Part shown: piece after piece, positions 1 to 8,652 of the stretch
Numbering within the stretch: the first letter of the stretch is position 1
How the letters are laid out: each line of letters opens with the position of its first letter
DNA from: Sneathiella sp.
Lineage (GTDB): Bacteria; Pseudomonadota; Alphaproteobacteria; Sneathiellales; Sneathiellaceae
DNA length: 61,680 bases
NCBI RefSeq assembly: GCF_002694385.1
Contig: NZ_NZMB01000021.1
Coordinates: 119,925 to 181,604 of the forward strand
Direction of reading: 5' to 3'
Translations under genes and position numbers: made by a program
Notes under the pieces: generated by a model
Seen by the model: only the letters and a program-made list of their open reading frames with translations
What the model was told of the DNA's origin: nothing
Databases searched by the model: none

Positions 1-771
1 GTCGCAACGGGGGCGGGCGTCACGCGCTACAAGGCGGGCGATCAGCTCTGCGCCCTTGTCGCGGGCGGTGGCTATGCCGAATATTGCGTCGCGCCGGAGG
101 CTCAATGCCTGGATATCCCGGCCGGGTTCGATCTTGTCCAGGCGGCGGCGCTGCCGGAGACTTTCTTTACCGTCTGGACCAATGTGTTCGACCGCGGTCG
201 CCTGGAGGGCGGGGAGAGTTTCCTCGTCCATGGCGGGGCGAGCGGCATCGGCACAACGGCCATCCAGCTTGGCAAGGCGTTCGGCGCGCGCGTTTTCGCT
301 ACGGCCTCCACCGATGAGAAATGCCGCGCCATCGAGAAACTCGGCGCCGAGCGGGGCATCAATTACAAGACCGAGGATTTTGTCGAGGTGGCGAAGGAGC
401 TGACCGGCGGCAAGGGGGTTAATCTCATCCTCGACATGGTGGGTGGTGATTATATCCAGCGCAACATCTCCGCCCTGGCGGTGGAAGGGCGGCTTGTCTA
501 TATCGCCTTTCTCGGCGGCCCCAAGGCGACGGTCAATTTCAGCGCCATGATGCTGAAGCGGCTGACCATCACCGGATCGACCCTGCGCCCGCAATCGGTG
601 CAGGCAAAAGCAGAGATTGGCGAGCGGTTGAAGGCGAAGGTCTGGCCGCTCTTGTCCGCCGGAACGGTGAAGCCGGTCATCGACAGCGTTTTCCCGCTCG
701 AAAAAGCGGCCGATGCGCACCGCCGTATTGATGATTCCGGCCATATCGGGAAAATTGTTTTGCAGGTTTAG
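1..771 (+). CDS. NAD(P)H:quinone oxidoreductase, zinc-independent MDR family (5' end outside window)
   Basis: The frame is open from base 1, so the N-terminus lies upstream of the window. The visible 256 residues match the quinone oxidoreductase/PIG3 branch of the medium-chain dehydrogenases. There is an ALPETFFTVW segment at the start of the cofactor domain, a nucleotide-binding turn VHGGASGIGTTAIQL (around residue 79), and then GARVFATAS and the GVNLILDMVGG segment. The family reduces quinones or enones with NADPH in the cytosol without zinc, and no catalytic zinc ligands are visible. The stop is TAG at 769-771. A short GGGCCC palindrome followed by six T (from about 783) may end transcription. 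The substrate cannot be told from sequence. Confidence 0.85.
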   Translation, partial: VATGAGVTRYKAGDQLCALVAGGGYAEYCVAPEAQCLDIPAGFDLVQAAALPETFFTVWTNVFDRGRLEGGESFLVHGGASGIGTTAIQLGKAFGARVFATASTDEKCRAIEKLGAERGINYKTEDFVEVAKELTGGKGVNLILDMVGGDYIQRNISALAVEGRLVYIAFLGGPKATVNFSAMMLKRLTITGSTLRPQSVQAKAEIGERLKAKVWPLLSAGTVKPVIDSVFPLEKAADAHRRIDDSGHIGKIVLQV

Positions 772-828
772 GTGTAGACTTCGGGCCCTTTTTTCGCCAT
801 ATACATACGAGAAGCAGTTCCAGGCCCT

Positions 829-842
829 GATCCGCGCGGATC
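829..842. repeat. 14-bp perfect palindrome upstream of trcR-like gene
   Basis: GATCCGCGCGGATC is a perfect palindrome ending 20 bases before the ATG at 863. It could be a leader hairpin or a protein-binding site. No regulator is evident from the sequence. Confidence 0.35.
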
Positions 843-862
843 GGGTCGTTAAAGGAGATTAT

Positions 863-1633
863 ATGGTTACGCCATTATTGCCAAAGGCGACGGCCGTTTG
901 GCTGATTGACAACACGTCTTTGTCATTTGAACAGATCGCTGCGTTTTGCGGGTTGCATACGCTTGAGGTGCAGGGTATCGCGGATGGCGAGGTTGCGGTC
1001 GGGATCGTCGGGCTGGACCCGCTCGCCAATGGCCAGCTGACGCAGGAAGAAATTGACCGCTGTCAGGCAGACCCGTCCGGGCGTCTGAAAATCAGCAAGC
1101 CGACCGCCGATGTGCCGCAGCCGCGCCGCCGGGGTGGCCGCTATACGCCGGTGTCCCGCCGGGGGGATCGGCCGGACGCCATTTCATGGCTGCTGAAATT
1201 CCATCCCGAGCTGACGGATGCGCAGATTTCCAAGCTGGTCGGCACCACCAAGACGACGATCAACTCGGTCCGCGAGCGCAGCCACTGGAATGCGCAGAAT
1301 ATCCGCCCGCGCGATCCGGTCAGCCTTGGCATCTGCACCTAGCTTGAACTGGACGAAGCCGTGCAGAAATCCGCGCATCGCCGCAAGGACGAGGATCATG
1401 AGAAGCTGATGGAGGAAGTGGCGGCAGCCGTGGCGGCCGAAGCGGCGGCCGTTCCGCTCACGCCCTATGAGCTGAAAAAGCAGCAGGCGCAGAAAGACGA
1501 CGCCTTTGATCACCGCGCCGAGGCGGAGGCCGTGTTCGGCAAGCCGGGCGCGCGCAAGTCGGAAGAAGAGATTGAAAAAGAAGCCGCCGCCAAACGGTTT
1601 GAAGAACTTTTCAAGCAGTCTTCGAAAGACTGA
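863..1633 (+). pseudogene. trcR: TrcR-like cell-cycle transcriptional regulator (DUF1013) interrupted by an in-frame TAG
   Basis: The ATG at 863 follows a clear AAAGGAG site. The first 159 codons encode the DUF1013 domain: LPKATAVWLIDN at the start, then FCGLH, ADGEVAVGI, GGRYTPVSRR, PDAISWLLKFHPEL, and the HTH-like SKLVGTTKTTINSVRER. The frame stops at TAG 1340-1342, directly after LGICT. The same frame continues without another stop to 1633. That tail begins LELDEAV and is charged and alanine-rich, as the family's C-terminus is. In relatives I remember, glutamine sits where the stop is, so CAG to TAG explains it in one step. The family is named in Caulobacter as a cell-cycle regulator. Either the N-terminal 159 residues suffice, or the stop is read through, or it is a sequencing error. 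An intrinsic terminator follows. Confidence 0.7.
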
Positions 1634-1650
1634 GCCGAAAACGGGACCAG

Positions 1651-1681
1651 AACCCGCGAATGCAGATTCGCGGGTTTTTTT
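1651..1681 (+). terminator. Rho-independent terminator after trcR-like gene
   Basis: The inverted repeat ACCCGCGAA / TTCGCGGGT with a 5-base loop is followed by seven T. It lies 18 bases after the end of the TrcR frame and before prpE. Confidence 0.85.
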
Positions 1682-1758
1682 GCGGCGGTTTCTGTTGACA
1701 TCCTCTGGTCCGGATTGTTCATTTAGACCATAAGAATAACCACCCGGGAGACGGTCTC

Positions 1759-3663
1759 ATGCCGAGCTATGAAGAGGATTATCAGCTATCACTGGAACAG
1801 CCGGAGGTCTTCTGGGCCCGCGCGGCGAAGGGGATAAGCTGGTCCAAACCCTGGGACCGGGTGCTCAATGCCGACAACCCGCCTTTCTATCGCTGGTTTG
1901 AAGGGGCGGAACTCAACACCTGCTACAACTGTCTGGACCGTCACGTGGAAGACGGGCGGGGCGATCAGGCGGCGCTGATTTACGACAGCCCGATGACGGG
2001 GCAGGTCAAAAGCTTCACCTATCGGGAATTTACCGATATCGTGGCCCGCTTCGCCGGGGCGCTGACGGCGCGCGGCATCAAGAAGGGCGACCGGGTGCTT
2101 ATCTATATGCCGATGGTGCCGGAGGCGGCGGTGGCCATGCTGGCCTGCGCGCGGATTGGCGCGATACACAGCGTTGTCTTCGGCGGTTTCGCTCCGAAAG
2201 AGCTGGCGACGCGAATCGACGATGCGAAGCCGGTCGCCATCCTCGCCGCCTCCTGCGGGCTGGAGCCAGGCCGCACCATCGCCTACAAGCCGCTGATTGA
2301 TGAAGCGATCAGGATGTCGACGCACAAGCCGGAGACGGTGGTCATCCTTCAGCGTCCTGAATGCCAGGCGCAAATGACGGCCGGGCGGGACTTCGACTGG
2401 CAGGAGATTGCAGCGGCGGCCGACCCGGTGCCCTGCGTGCCCGTGGCGGCGACCGATCCACTTTATATCCTTTACACCTCCGGCACGACCGGGGTGCCGA
2501 AGGGCGTGGTGCGCGACAATGGCGGCCATGCGGTGGCGCTGCGCTGGTCCATGAAATATGTCTATAACGTTGATCCCGGCGATGTCTTCTGGGCCGCGTC
2601 CGATGTCGGCTGGGTGGTTGGCCATTCCTATATCGTCTATGCGCCGCTGCTGCAGGGCTGCACGACCATCCTTTATGAGGGCAAGCCGGTTGGAACGCCG
2701 GATGCGGGTGCTTTCTGGCGGGTGATCCAGGATCACAAGGTAAAAGCCCTGTTCACGGCGCCGACGGCGTTCCGCGCCATCCGCCAGCAGGATCCGGACG
2801 GCAAGTTCATCGGCAAATATGATTTCCGCAACTTCGACACCCTGTTCCTCGCTGGTGAGCGGGCCGATCCCGACACCATCATCTGGGCGCAGGATCAGCT
2901 AAAAGTCCCGGTCATTGATCACTGGTGGCAGACGGAAACCGGCTGGTCGATCGGTGCCAACTGCATGGGCTACGGCATGAAGCCGGTCAAGCTCGGCAGT
3001 CCCACCTTCGCGGTGCCGGGCTATGATATCCGCGTCATTAATGAGGCCGACGGACGGCGCGAGGTGGCGCGCGGCGAGATTGGCGCCATTGCGGTGAAGC
3101 TGCCGCTGCCGCCCGGCTCGCTGCCGACGCTGTGGGAGAATGATGCCGGTTATATCAAATCCTATATGGCCGATATTCCGGGCTACTACAAAACCGGTGA
3201 CGCGGGCTATATCGACGAGGAGGGGTATCTCTTCATCATGGCGCGCACGGACGATATCATCAATGTCGCGGGGCACCGGCTGTCCACCGGCGGGATGGAG
3301 GAAGTGCTGGCCGGGCATCCGGATGTGGCGGAATGCGCCGTTATCGGCATTCATGATGCGCTGAAAGGGCAGGTGCCGGTCGGCTTCGTCGTGCTGAACG
3401 CCGGGGTTAATCGCCCGCCGACGGAAATCGAGAAAGAGCTGGTTGCGCTGGTTCGTGAGAAGATCGGCCCGGTTGCCGCCTTCAAGGTCGCGCTGGTCGT
3501 GAAACGGCTGCCGAAGACCCGCTCGGGCAAGATTTTACGCGCCGTGATGCGGAAAATCGCCGATGGGGAGACGTATAACGCTCCGGCCACCATTGATGAT
3601 CCGGCCGTCCTGACGGAAATCACCGAAATTCTGGCGGCGGCGGGCTATCCGTCGGGGAAATGA
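1759..3663 (+). CDS. prpE: Propionyl-CoA synthetase (AMP-forming)
   Basis: This 634-residue enzyme is full length for PrpE. It activates propionate (or acetate) with ATP and CoA through an acyl-adenylate. Seen in sequence: an N-terminal ACS domain (YRWFEGAELNTCYNCLDRHV), the P-loop-like YTSGTTGVPKGVVRDNGGH, whose RDNGGH tail is typical of PrpE, the WWQTETG acyl pocket, YKTGD, and the C-terminal PKTRSGKILR with the adenylation lysine. A good GGGAG ribosome site precedes the ATG. It stands alone between a terminator and a convergent gene, and a GC-rich stem-loop (CCCCGC/GCGGGG, 3665-3690) lies just past the stop. With the nearby branched-chain transporter and acyl-CoA genes it fits assimilation of propionyl units. 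Confidence 0.92.
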   Translation: MPSYEEDYQLSLEQPEVFWARAAKGISWSKPWDRVLNADNPPFYRWFEGAELNTCYNCLDRHVEDGRGDQAALIYDSPMTGQVKSFTYREFTDIVARFAGALTARGIKKGDRVLIYMPMVPEAAVAMLACARIGAIHSVVFGGFAPKELATRIDDAKPVAILAASCGLEPGRTIAYKPLIDEAIRMSTHKPETVVILQRPECQAQMTAGRDFDWQEIAAAADPVPCVPVAATDPLYILYTSGTTGVPKGVVRDNGGHAVALRWSMKYVYNVDPGDVFWAASDVGWVVGHSYIVYAPLLQGCTTILYEGKPVGTPDAGAFWRVIQDHKVKALFTAPTAFRAIRQQDPDGKFIGKYDFRNFDTLFLAGERADPDTIIWAQDQLKVPVIDHWWQTETGWSIGANCMGYGMKPVKLGSPTFAVPGYDIRVINEADGRREVARGEIGAIAVKLPLPPGSLPTLWENDAGYIKSYMADIPGYYKTGDAGYIDEEGYLFIMARTDDIINVAGHRLSTGGMEEVLAGHPDVAECAVIGIHDALKGQVPVGFVVLNAGVNRPPTEIEKELVALVREKIGPVAAFKVALVVKRLPKTRSGKILRAVMRKIADGETYNAPATIDDPAVLTEITEILAAAGYPSGK

Positions 3664-3693
3664 GCCCCGCCTGCGCCCGCCCGCGCGGGGATT

Positions 3694-4182
3694 TCAGCGT
3701 TTAGCGGTCGTGGCCGAGGCCAGGGCGGCTATGATCGGGGCGGCCTTCGGGTCGCTCTCATTCTTGATGCGGAATTTCAGAACATAGCTCAGCAGATCGA
3801 GGTTGACCCGGATCAGCGGCAGGTTGAGTGCCGAGACATCCTTCGTCTTGTGCGTCAGTTCGCAGAAGCTCGCGCCGATGGTGCCCATGATGGGATAGTC
3901 AAACGAGCCGCCCATGCCCTTCAGGTCATGCCCCTGCTTGAAAATCTCGGCCTGCGCCTCCGCGCCGCCGTCACCTTTTTCCAGCTTGCCGATCATCCGC
4001 TCGATGGTGTTGATCATCGGCGGGATCTCGGCCAGAAATTCCTCCGTCAGATGCGCCATGCGCACCGACATGCGTTTCTCGATCTCGGCGAGCGACAGCC
4101 CGCCCTCGCGCTTCACCTTGGCCTGTAACTTTGAAAAGGGATGATGGATTTCATATCCATCCATTTTGTCAATTCGGGTCAT
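3694..4182 (-). CDS. Histidine phosphotransfer (HPt) domain protein
   Basis: This 162-residue cytosolic protein has an HPt-like helical core. The motif KQGHDLKGMGGSFDYP carries the probable phospho-accepting His85, followed by IGASFCELTH. Such proteins pass phosphate between receiver domains and have no catalytic activity. The gene lies 48 bases downstream of a receiver-domain gene on the same strand, so the two probably form an operon and a phosphorelay pair. An alternative start is the Met at codon 7. The kinase partner is not in the window. It resembles the HPt/receiver pairs common in alphaproteobacteria. The family call is firm, the output unknown. Confidence 0.7.
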   Translation of the reverse strand: MTRIDKMDGYEIHHPFSKLQAKVKREGGLSLAEIEKRMSVRMAHLTEEFLAEIPPMINTIERMIGKLEKGDGGAEAQAEIFKQGHDLKGMGGSFDYPIMGTIGASFCELTHKTKDVSALNLPLIRVNLDLLSYVLKFRIKNESDPKAAPIIAALASATTAKR

Positions 4183-4230
4183 CTGTTCTGGCCATTCCTG
4201 AATATGGAGATGAGGGTGGGTTTCTGCATC

Positions 4231-4716
4231 TTACTTCCGCCGTTCCATGCCTTCATAGCCGCGCATGGCCCGGCGCCTGTCCGGTCCGACGAAACCGGAT
4301 GCCTTGATGAAAGGACGGGGGTTTTCCACCATCCACACCAGCCGGTCATGCAGGGAGCCGACGGAGACGGGCTTGGCGAGGAATTCCGTCGCCCCGGCGT
4401 CACGGGCGGCGAGCACGTCCGACATGTTGGTCTGCCCGGTGATCACCAGAACAGGGGTGTAGCGATCCACGCCATCTTCCGCCTGACGGATGCGGCGGAT
4501 CAGGTCCAGCCCGTCGCACTGACGGAACAGCAGATCGGTGATCACAATATCCGGCGGTTCTTCCGCCATCATCTCAAGGCAGGTCTCCGTGTCATTACAG
4601 GCGCGAATGTTGACGATATTCATCGACAGCAGCAGGCTGCGCATAAACATCTGCATGCTTTTGTTGTCGTCAACAAACAGGACGCCAAGATTTTTGAAGT
4701 TATAAAATTCCGACAT
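4231..4716 (-). CDS. Stand-alone CheY-like response regulator
   Basis: A single receiver domain of 161 residues with all key residues: acidic pair Asp16-Asp17 (LFVDDNKS), phospho-acceptor Asp61 (VITDLLF), Thr93 (VITGQT) and Lys115 (LAKPVS). After the domain comes a basic tail (GPDRRRAMRGYEGMERRK) with no DNA-binding domain, so it probably acts by protein contact or as a phosphorelay shuttle. It is the first gene of a two-gene unit with the HPt protein. Its upstream region (4717-4867) is shared with a divergent cupin gene. Confidence 0.85.
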   Translation of the reverse strand: MSEFYNFKNLGVLFVDDNKSMQMFMRSLLLSMNIVNIRACNDTETCLEMMAEEPPDIVITDLLFRQCDGLDLIRRIRQAEDGVDRYTPVLVITGQTNMSDVLAARDAGATEFLAKPVSVGSLHDRLVWMVENPRPFIKASGFVGPDRRRAMRGYEGMERRK

Positions 4717-4867
4717 CTGACAGGTTTGATCTGGCCTTTAGGGTTGTTTGATCCGCTGTTTCGGTAAAACTAACGACTAAATCCTAATTTTCCTTAAACC
4801 ATAAAGACCGTCGCGCTAGACTGGCAAAAACAGCGACTGCCGGGCGGTTCCGGCAAGGGGAGGGACG

Positions 4868-5257
4868 ATGCCGAAAGCCATTGATATCAAATCCGTGCTG
4901 GAGGGGCTGACGCCGCTCCGGGGGCGGGGGGGAGAGACCACGGAAGCGGAGGCCGCGGCCGCCTTCGCGACCCTTGAAACATTCGGCAACGGAGCGGTGT
5001 TCACCGGCAGCTTCGATGGCATGAGCGAGTGGGAGCGGCATCAGGGCGGCGACGAGCTGGTGCATATCCTGGAGGGGGAGACGGAACTGACCATCCTGAC
5101 GGATGCGCACAGCCGGGAAGTGCTGACTCTGAAAGGCGGGATGCTGACCGTGGTGCCGCAAGGCTGCTGGCACCGCTTCAACGCGCCCTCGGGCGTGACG
5201 GTGCTGACGGTGACGCCGCAGCCGACGGATCATTCCACGGCGGAGGATCCGCGCTGA
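4868..5257 (+). CDS. Small cupin-domain protein
   Basis: A 129-residue single-domain cupin. The first cupin motif is degenerate (HQGGDELVHILEGETELTI, which keeps the Glu and His and lacks a clean second His). The second motif is clear (GGMLTVVPQGCWHRFNAPSG). The fold usually binds a metal and can be an enzyme, a sensor or a binding protein, and the substrate cannot be told here. The start is supported by GGGGAGGG seven bases upstream. The gene is divergent from the receiver gene and converges on livF with a gap of 15 bases. Confidence 0.75.
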   Translation: MPKAIDIKSVLEGLTPLRGRGGETTEAEAAAAFATLETFGNGAVFTGSFDGMSEWERHQGGDELVHILEGETELTILTDAHSREVLTLKGGMLTVVPQGCWHRFNAPSGVTVLTVTPQPTDHSTAEDPR

Positions 5258-5272
5258 CGCGGCGGCACGCTG

Positions 5273-5995
5273 TCAGAGGCCGAGATACGCCTCCCGCACC
5301 TTGTCGTTTTCGATGAGTTCCTGGCCCTTGCCGGTCAGGGTGATCTGGCCGTTTTCGAGAACATAGGCCTGATCGGCGAGTTCAAGGGCCATATGCGCAT
5401 TCTGTTCCACCAGCAGGATATCCACGCCATTGCGGGAAATGGTCTGGATGATATTGCCGATCGTCTCCACAATGGTCGGCGCCAGTCCGATGGAGGGTTC
5501 ATCGAGCATGAGAAGCCTCGGCGATGCCATCAGCGCGCGCCCGACCGCGAGCATCTGCTGCTGCCCGCCGCTTAAGGAATTCGCGGGCATGTTCAGGCGG
5601 TTCGTCAGGACCGGGAAATAGCTGAGAACGGTTTCCAGATCCTTCTCGATGGCCGCCTTGTCCGTCCGCACATAGGCGCCGGACATCAGGTTATCGCGAA
5701 TGCTCATCGTCGGAAACAACCGCCGTCCCTCCGGGACGAGGGTAAGGCCCTTGGCGACGGTCTCGGCCGGGCTGAGGCCGGTGATATCATCGCCCTGAAA
5801 GGTGATCTTTCCCTTCGCCGGGGTCAGCAGGCCCGCAACCGCCTTCATCAGCGTCGTTTTACCGGCGCCGTTCGCGCCGATAATCGTCGTGATCTGGCCC
5901 TGTTTGACCGACAGGCTCACCCCTTCAAGGGCAGGCACTCCGCCATAGCTGACATAGAGGTCGTTGATGGATAAAATGTCATTCGATTGGGTCAT
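5273..5995 (-). CDS. livF: Branched-chain amino acid-type ABC transporter, ATPase LivF
   Basis: A 240-residue ATPase with Walker A GANGAGKTT, signature LSGGQQQMLAVGRAL, Walker B LLMLDEPSIGL and the H-loop region VEQNAH. The sequence following Walker A and the short length are typical of LivF rather than LivG. It pairs with LivG under the LivHM membrane pore to import amino acids or other small carboxylates. The start overlaps the livG stop by four bases, so it is the last gene of the livK-H-M-G-F operon. The neighbours (CoA ligases, SDRs, hydratase) suggest the cargo may be an organic acid and not leucine. Confidence 0.92.
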   Translation of the reverse strand: MTQSNDILSINDLYVSYGGVPALEGVSLSVKQGQITTIIGANGAGKTTLMKAVAGLLTPAKGKITFQGDDITGLSPAETVAKGLTLVPEGRRLFPTMSIRDNLMSGAYVRTDKAAIEKDLETVLSYFPVLTNRLNMPANSLSGGQQQMLAVGRALMASPRLLMLDEPSIGLAPTIVETIGNIIQTISRNGVDILLVEQNAHMALELADQAYVLENGQITLTGKGQELIENDKVREAYLGL

Positions 5996-6765
5996 TTTTT
6001 ATGTCCAAGATAGGCTTCAATGACAAGCTCGTTCCGGCTGACTTCTTCCGGGGTCCCCTCGGCCAGCAGCCGCCCGTGATTGAGCACCAGAATCCGGTCG
6101 CAAATGCGCATGACGGCCCGCATGTTATGCTCCACCAGCAGGATGGTGATGCCGAGCTTGCTGCGGATCATTTCAAACAGATCGAGGGCGGCGGCAACCT
6201 CCACCCCCTGAAGCCCGGTGAGGGGCTCGTCCAGGCACAGCACCTTCGGTTCGGCGGCCAGGGCGATGGCGATGCTCAGCATCCGCTGCAAGCCGTGCGG
6301 CAGGCTACCCGCCGTCACCTCCAGATAATTCTCAAGGCCCGTCAGCTTCGCCATTTCGCGCATTTTTTCCCGGCGCGCCGCGGCATTTTTCAAACGGTGC
6401 GTCGTCGCGATGATGATATTGTCCGCGACCGACATTTCGCTGAGCAAGCTGTCATGCTGGAAGGTCCGGATCAGCCCTTTGCGGCTGATATAGGTGGCGC
6501 TTTTGCCGGTAATATTTTCATCCAGATAGAAAAGCTTCCCCGAGGTCGGCGGCATGAAGCCGCTGATCAGGTTGAAGGTGGTGCTTTTCCCGGCGCCATT
6601 GGGGCCGATGAGGCCGAGTATTTCGCCCTCCTTAAGGTCGAAGCTGAAATCCGCAACGGCCGTCAGGCCGCCGAAGCGGCGTTCAAGCTGCTCGGCTTTT
6701 AACAGAATTTTTCCCACGTTTTCCCCGGCTGTTGAAGACGGCATGATTGTTTCGCTACTGGTCAA
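5992..6765 (-). CDS. livG: Branched-chain amino acid-type ABC transporter, ATPase LivG
   Basis: A 257-residue ATPase with Walker A GPNGAGKSTTFNLISG, the Liv-type FQHDSLLSEMSVADNI segment, a degenerate signature (LPHGLQRMLSIAIAL in place of LSGGQ) and Walker B VLCLDEPLTGL. The C-terminal EVSRNELVIEAYLG is typical of LivG. The PHG signature variant is a noticeable departure from the usual LSYGQQR. The gene overlaps livM and livF by four bases each, which indicates translational coupling. Confidence 0.9.
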   Translation of the reverse strand: MTSSETIMPSSTAGENVGKILLKAEQLERRFGGLTAVADFSFDLKEGEILGLIGPNGAGKSTTFNLISGFMPPTSGKLFYLDENITGKSATYISRKGLIRTFQHDSLLSEMSVADNIIIATTHRLKNAAARREKMREMAKLTGLENYLEVTAGSLPHGLQRMLSIAIALAAEPKVLCLDEPLTGLQGVEVAAALDLFEMIRSKLGITILLVEHNMRAVMRICDRILVLNHGRLLAEGTPEEVSRNELVIEAYLGHKK

Positions 6766-7697
6766 TGCGGGTCCCTCCTCGTGGTTGAGCGGCCTCTGAA
6801 ACGGTCGCCAAGTCCGATGATCCCGCCGGGCATGAGGAGCAGCACGCCGATGATGATGGCGCCATAGAAGATATTCTCATACGGTCCGAAGCTGTGCAGC
6901 CATTGTCCGACCAGCGTCAGGATTGTCGCGCCGATGATGGGCCCGGCAATATGGCCTTCGCCGCCGATCTTGACATAGGCGAGGGCGAGAACCGCGACAA
7001 AGAAGGTGAAGTCGGCGGGCGCGATGACGCTGTTGGTATAGGAATGGACGCCGCCCGCAAGACCCACCGCCGTGGAGGCGATGACGAAACAGAGAATTTT
7101 GAGGCCGATCACATTCAGCCCGACGGAGCGGGGAATATCCTCATTATTCTGGATGGCCTTGAATATCCGCCCGAGATTGGAGCGTTCCGCCGCATAGAGG
7201 GCGAACAGGATCGCCGCCAGAATGGTTACGGCGATGGCCGGATAGTAATCATTCAGCGCCATCGGCGGATACATGCCGATCATGCCGGAGTTGCCGCCGA
7301 GAAATTCCGACTTCGTATAGAACAGCCGGACAATCTCGGTAAAGGCAAAGGAGATCAGCAGGAAGTAGGGCCCCTTGGTCCGGAGGGTGACCCAGCCGAA
7401 CAGCGCGCTGATAAGCCCCGCCATGACCGGCGCGGCCAGCAGCGAAATGACAAAGGGCCACTCGAATATAGTGGCGGCGACCGCCGTCGTATAGGCGCCG
7501 ATGCCGAAGAAGGCGGCGGTCGCGATATTCAGCTCGCCGATCAGCAGCACGAAACGCAGCGTGACCGCCAGCACCGCATTGGCAAACACCCAGATGACCA
7601 CCTGCACATAGTAAGGATCGCCGCTAAACAGGGCAAAACCGATTGCGGCAAGGGCGATGAGAATGCAAAGGGCGAGCCCCGGATTACTTTTCAGCAT
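6762..7697 (-). CDS. livM: Branched-chain amino acid-type ABC transporter, permease LivM
   Basis: An inner-membrane permease of 311 residues when started at ATG 7697. The open frame runs back to 7802, but that extension lies inside livH and is arginine/cysteine-rich, so the ATG overlapping the end of livH by 14 bases is preferred. Several hydrophobic helices are visible, with the family motif LRTKGPYFLLISFAFTEI and the loop GRIFKAIQNNEDIPRSVGLN. It forms the pore with LivH. Confidence 0.88.
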   Translation of the reverse strand: MLKSNPGLALCILIALAAIGFALFSGDPYYVQVVIWVFANAVLAVTLRFVLLIGELNIATAAFFGIGAYTTAVAATIFEWPFVISLLAAPVMAGLISALFGWVTLRTKGPYFLLISFAFTEIVRLFYTKSEFLGGNSGMIGMYPPMALNDYYPAIAVTILAAILFALYAAERSNLGRIFKAIQNNEDIPRSVGLNVIGLKILCFVIASTAVGLAGGVHSYTNSVIAPADFTFFVAVLALAYVKIGGEGHIAGPIIGATILTLVGQWLHSFGPYENIFYGAIIIGVLLLMPGGIIGLGDRFRGRSTTRRDPH

Positions 7698-8568
7698 GAC
7701 CCAAAATCCCCTGTGGACGGACAATAAGCAGAACAATGACCAGCACAAACATGGCGAGCGTGGCCGTGGACGGGTCGAAATAATAACCGCCGAAGCTTTC
7801 AATCAGGGCAATCAGCAGCCCGCCGATAATGGCGCCGACCACACTGCCGAGCCCGCCGATAATGATGATGATGAAGGCCTTGACGAGAAAGTCATCGCCG
7901 ATCACGGTGGTCACCGGTGTCACCGTCGCCATCAGGGCGCCGGCGCAGGCGGCCAGCGTCGCGCCAATGAGAAAGCCGTAGAGCGCCACCCGGCGGAACG
8001 GAATGCCCTGCAGCATCGCCGCCTCCTGATCCTCAGCGACGGCGCGCAGGCTGAGGCCGAGCTTCGTGCGGTGGACGAGAATATAAAGACCCAGCGTAAT
8101 AACGGCCGCGACGATCATCAGCAAAAGCCGCTGCAACGTCAGGCTGGCGCCGAGAAAGGTGACCACGCCCGGAACAACGGTGGGAATGGAGCGCGGCACG
8201 CCGCCATAGAGGATCAGATAGGTGCCGTTCAGCAGCAGCAGCAGCCCGATCGACAGGATGAAGGAGCCGTTGAGATCCTTCAGGAAATGCTGAAAGCCGA
8301 AGATATAGACGATGAAACCGATCAGGCAGACCACCGCAAGCGCCAGGAAAAACGCCAGGATGTAGGACAGCCAGATGGACAGGCCCATCGTGCCGACGCC
8401 CCAGATCATCACCGAGGAGACAATCAGCGCCGCCGCGGTGAAAAAGGTCCCATGGGCAAAATTGACGATTTTCATGACGCCGAAAATCAGCGTCAGCCCG
8501 AGCGCAAACAGCACATAAACAGAGCCGATCTGCAGCGTATTCATAAGTAGCTGTACTTGTAGTTCCAT
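7684..8568 (-). CDS. livH: Branched-chain amino acid-type ABC transporter, permease LivH
   Basis: A 294-residue hydrophobic protein with the LivH start (LMNTLQIGSVYVLFALGLTLIFGVMKIVNFAHG, seen in pieces) and the cytoplasmic loop LGLSLRAVAEDQEAAMLQGI that contacts the ATPases. It is followed by livM with a short overlap and preceded by the binding-protein gene across an 84-base gap that contains a long stem-loop. Confidence 0.92.
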   Translation of the reverse strand: MELQVQLLMNTLQIGSVYVLFALGLTLIFGVMKIVNFAHGTFFTAAALIVSSVMIWGVGTMGLSIWLSYILAFFLALAVVCLIGFIVYIFGFQHFLKDLNGSFILSIGLLLLLNGTYLILYGGVPRSIPTVVPGVVTFLGASLTLQRLLLMIVAAVITLGLYILVHRTKLGLSLRAVAEDQEAAMLQGIPFRRVALYGFLIGATLAACAGALMATVTPVTTVIGDDFLVKAFIIIIIGGLGSVVGAIIGGLLIALIESFGGYYFDPSTATLAMFVLVIVLLIVRPQGILGHAEK

Positions 8569-8601
8569 CGCTTTGGTCCGGTCGTTACGGGGCCAGAGTG
8601 A

Positions 8602-8637
8602 GGAGACGCCAGCTTTTGAAATCTGGCTGGCGTCTCC
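8602..8637 (-). promoter_or_regulatory. 12-bp perfect stem-loop between livK and livH
   Basis: GGAGACGCCAGC and GCTGGCGTCTCC pair perfectly around a 12-base loop. On the transcribed (minus) strand no T run follows, so this is not a classic terminator. Such hairpins after a binding-protein gene usually protect its message from 3' exonucleases and raise its level over the permease genes. That role is inferred. Confidence 0.6.
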
Positions 8638-8652
8638 GTTTTCCAGTCGGAA

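Noticed and set aside
1789-2736. Long antisense frames inside prpE, rpoD, dnaG and carB
   Set aside because: They follow the codon bias of the real gene on the other strand and show no motifs.
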